A model generated the notes under the pieces. That model saw nothing but the letters and a program-made list of their open reading frames with translations. It was not told where the DNA came from and did not search any database. A stretch of 15,457 nucleotides of DNA from CAZGKX01 sp964525945 (GTDB lineage Bacteria > Pseudomonadota > Gammaproteobacteria > Legionellales > Legionellaceae), in the NCBI GenBank assembly GCA_964525945.1, contig CAZGKX010000060.1:1-15457 (forward strand). Direction: 5' to 3'. This document shows positions 13,424 to 15,457 of the stretch, piece by piece; positions within the stretch are counted from its first letter, which is position 1; every line of letters starts with the position of its first letter. A program made the position numbers and the translations under genes.

Positions 13424-13948
13424 ATGGTAATTGATAGAGCCGGATACCGGTTAAATGTTGGAATTGTTTTAACCAATGATTCCGGGCGTGTTTTTTGGGG
13501 AAAACGACATGGCCACGATGCTTGGCAATTTCCTCAAGGAGGCTTAGCGGCCGGTGAAACAGCACTTGATGCGTTGTTTCGTGAATTGCGTGAAGAAATT
13601 GGTTTGGATCGGGAAGATGTAGAAATCATGGGAGTTACCAAACGTTGGCTTAAATACCGACTGCCTAAACAGTATTTGCGGCATGGCAGCGACCCACTGG
13701 TCATAGGTCAAAAACAAAAATGGTACCTTTTAAAACTGACCAGCAGCGAACAGAAAATTCGTCTCGATTTGAGTGATTCCCCCGAATTTGATAGTTGGCG
13801 CTGGATTGATTATAAAGAACCACAAGAACTGGTGATCTTTTTTAAAAAACAAGTCTATGTTCAAGCCATGAAAGAGCTGGAGCATTTATTCAAGAAACGT
13901 CGAACACCTTTTGGAGTACGTCGTAAACGAGGCCCGTATGGACACTGA
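13424..13948 (+). CDS. rppH: RNA pyrophosphohydrolase RppH
   Basis: Nudix hydrolase that removes pyrophosphate from the 5' end of mRNAs and so opens them to RNase E decay. 174 residues. The start MVIDRAGYRLNVGIVLTN and the following WQFPQGG are RppH-specific. The Nudix box G-x5-E-x7-REUxEExGU runs from Gly39 to Leu61 with Glu45, Arg53, Glu54, Glu57 and Glu58 all present. The basic C-terminal tail (KKRRTPFGVRRKRG) is usual in this family. The ribosome site before ATG 13424 is weak. It is followed after 33 bp by ptsP, the conserved rppH-ptsP pair. Wording of the N-terminus and Nudix region is close to Legionella RppH as I remember it. Confidence 0.97.
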   Translation: MVIDRAGYRLNVGIVLTNDSGRVFWGKRHGHDAWQFPQGGLAAGETALDALFRELREEIGLDREDVEIMGVTKRWLKYRLPKQYLRHGSDPLVIGQKQKWYLLKLTSSEQKIRLDLSDSPEFDSWRWIDYKEPQELVIFFKKQVYVQAMKELEHLFKKRRTPFGVRRKRGPYGH

Positions 13949-13981
13949 AACCAGAGCTCGTTTCATTAAACAGGGTTCTCA

Positions 13982-15457
13982 ATGCTAAAAATATTAAAAC
14001 GCATCGTCCAAGAAGTAACAACAGCACCACAGTTAACGGATGCATTGACCATCTTGGTGCAACGCGTGCGAGCGGCCATTGACTCTGATGCTGTTTCAAT
14101 TTATTTGATTGACAACAAACATGCTGAATATGTACTCATTGCCACGGATGGCTTGAACAAATTGGCCGAATCCAGGGTTCGAATTTCGCTGGAACACGGC
14201 ATTATTGGTTTAGTAGGACGACGCGAAGAACCCATTAACATTGACGATGCGCCCGCTCATCCAGATTTTCATCAAAACCCTCTCTTGGGGGAGGATCATT
14301 TGCGCGCATTGCTGGGCGTGCCCATTATCCAACACCGTAAATTGTATGGCGTTATCACGGCCCAAGCTGCACAACGCTGCTTTGATGATGCTGAAGAAGC
14401 ATTTCTAATCACGTTAGCCGCCCAATTGGGGGGTATCATCGCCCATGCTGAAGCCACCGGTGAACTTGCCGAATTGACACAGCCCCTGGCCATTGGCACG
14501 CTGAAACCTGAGGTACAACAGATCGCTTTAAATGGCATCGGTAGCGTTCCTGGAGCAGCCATTGGGACCGCAATTGTGGTTTATCCTCCCGCTGACATAG
14601 ATGCTGTGCCGCGCTATGTGGTGGATGACATCGAAGGTGAAATTGCAATTTTTTATCAAGCACTGCAAACCACACGCGACAACATGCATCGGCTAGGTCG
14701 CCGCATGAAAACAAGCATTGGTGAAGATGAGCTTGCGTTGTTCGATGTTTATTTGAGTATTCTGGATAAAGAAAGCTTAGGCGCTGAGGTTGTAGAAGAA
14801 ATTCGTACAGAACACCTAGGTGCCCAAGCCGCTCTAGCCACCGTGATCAAAAAGCATATTTTGCAATTTGAAACGATGAAAGATGATTACCTCCGCGAGC
14901 GGGCCAGTGATGTTCGTGATATTGGTCGACGTGTGTTGGCAGAATTGCAATCAAGCCAACAGCAAGAAATTGAATACCCCAAACGCACCATTTTAGTGGG
15001 TGAAGAAATCACCGCAGCGGCCTTAGCAGAGGTCCCAGAAGGCCAGTTGGTGGGCGTGGTCTCCGCCAAAGGGTCCAGCAGTTCACATGTTGCCATCTTA
15101 GCGCGTGCGCTGGGTGTGCCCACGGTCATGGGCGTACGCGGTTTAAAAACGGAACAACTTTCTCGACGAGCGATGATCGTGGATGGCTATTATGGCCATG
15201 TTTTTGTTTCGCCATCAAAAGCCCTGCTCACTGAATACAAGCAATTGATTCAAGAAGAAGATGCCCTGAATCAAAGTTTAGTGAGCTTGCGGGACAAACC
15301 AGCTGAAACCACGGACAATCACCGCATCTCCTTGCAAGTCAATACTGGGTTGGCCATGGACTCAGGCTTGTCGATGAGCGTTGGCGCAGAAGGCGTGGGG
15401 TTGTACCGTTCGGAAGTGCCCTTCATGAGTCGCGATCGCTTCCCCTCGGAAGATGAA
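13982..15457 (+). CDS. ptsP: PEP-protein phosphotransferase PtsP (EI-Ntr), first 492 residues (cut by window edge)
   Basis: First enzyme of the nitrogen-related phosphotransferase system. It takes phosphate from PEP and passes it to NPr and then EIIA-Ntr, a signalling rather than sugar-uptake chain. The N-terminal GAF domain (about 15-150, ending LAAQLGGIIAHAEA) is the sensor module that separates PtsP from ordinary enzyme I. The enzyme I part follows: NGIGSVPGAAIGTAIV opens the N-terminal domain (about 185). The phosphohistidine motif GSSSSHVAILARALGVPTVMG has the active His369. The PEP-binding barrel begins at about 430 and ends in this window at GAEGVGLYRSEVPFMSRDRFPSEDE. About 260 further residues are expected. 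It is co-directional with rppH; an AGGG element precedes ATG 13982. Confidence 0.97.
   Translation, partial: MLKILKRIVQEVTTAPQLTDALTILVQRVRAAIDSDAVSIYLIDNKHAEYVLIATDGLNKLAESRVRISLEHGIIGLVGRREEPINIDDAPAHPDFHQNPLLGEDHLRALLGVPIIQHRKLYGVITAQAAQRCFDDAEEAFLITLAAQLGGIIAHAEATGELAELTQPLAIGTLKPEVQQIALNGIGSVPGAAIGTAIVVYPPADIDAVPRYVVDDIEGEIAIFYQALQTTRDNMHRLGRRMKTSIGEDELALFDVYLSILDKESLGAEVVEEIRTEHLGAQAALATVIKKHILQFETMKDDYLRERASDVRDIGRRVLAELQSSQQQEIEYPKRTILVGEEITAAALAEVPEGQLVGVVSAKGSSSSHVAILARALGVPTVMGVRGLKTEQLSRRAMIVDGYYGHVFVSPSKALLTEYKQLIQEEDALNQSLVSLRDKPAETTDNHRISLQVNTGLAMDSGLSMSVGAEGVGLYRSEVPFMSRDRFPSEDE

Noticed and set aside
14296..15129. Several minus-strand open frames inside ptsP
   Set aside because: Shadows of the GAF and enzyme I coding sequence.

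Overview
The window is a chromosomal segment of a gammaproteobacterium, most likely from the Legionellales (Legionella/Coxiella side). The evidence is the replication block dnaA-dnaN-recF-gyrB on the minus strand, RppH and Hfq sequences of Legionella type as I recall them, moderate-to-low G+C, and small exported and membrane-hairpin proteins of a kind seen in that order. This placement is inference; I could not run a search.

Layout. 1-365 (-): 5' part of wrbA. 522-986 (+): exported thioredoxin-like protein, converging on and overlapping hflX (981-2228, -), which follows hfq (2278-2502, -). 2680-3538 (+): three overlapping small membrane-protein genes resembling yqjD-yqjE-yqjK, divergent from hfq. 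3539-3762: no protein gene, but the main find of the window. It holds a compact RNA gene with a GacA/LetA-type box, a promoter, six A(N)GGA motifs mostly displayed in hairpin loops, and an intrinsic terminator. This is the signature of the CsrB/RsmY/RsmZ family of CsrA-sequestering RNAs. 3763-5007 (-): a DUF1810 domain fused to a long C-terminal region ending in a glycine-rich membrane hairpin. 5008-5437: two REPIN-like palindromic elements in a tandem duplication. 5438-5716 (-): small exported four-cysteine protein. 5819-11952 (-): gyrB, recF, dnaN, dnaA, with two perfect parS sites, one between gyrB and recF and one inside the recF coding sequence. 12108-13355 (+): a cytoplasmic prolidase-like amidohydrolase, divergent from dnaA. 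13424-15457 (+): rppH and the start of ptsP.

How the parts work together. The replication block makes the initiator, clamp, repair loader and gyrase, and the parS sites mark it as origin-proximal DNA loaded by ParB. hfq, rppH and the candidate Rsm-type RNA are three post-transcriptional control components within about 11 kb: an RNA chaperone, an RNA 5'-pyrophosphohydrolase and a CsrA antagonist. In Legionella the LetAS-RsmYZ-CsrA circuit controls the switch between replication and transmission, so the RNA is the element most worth testing.
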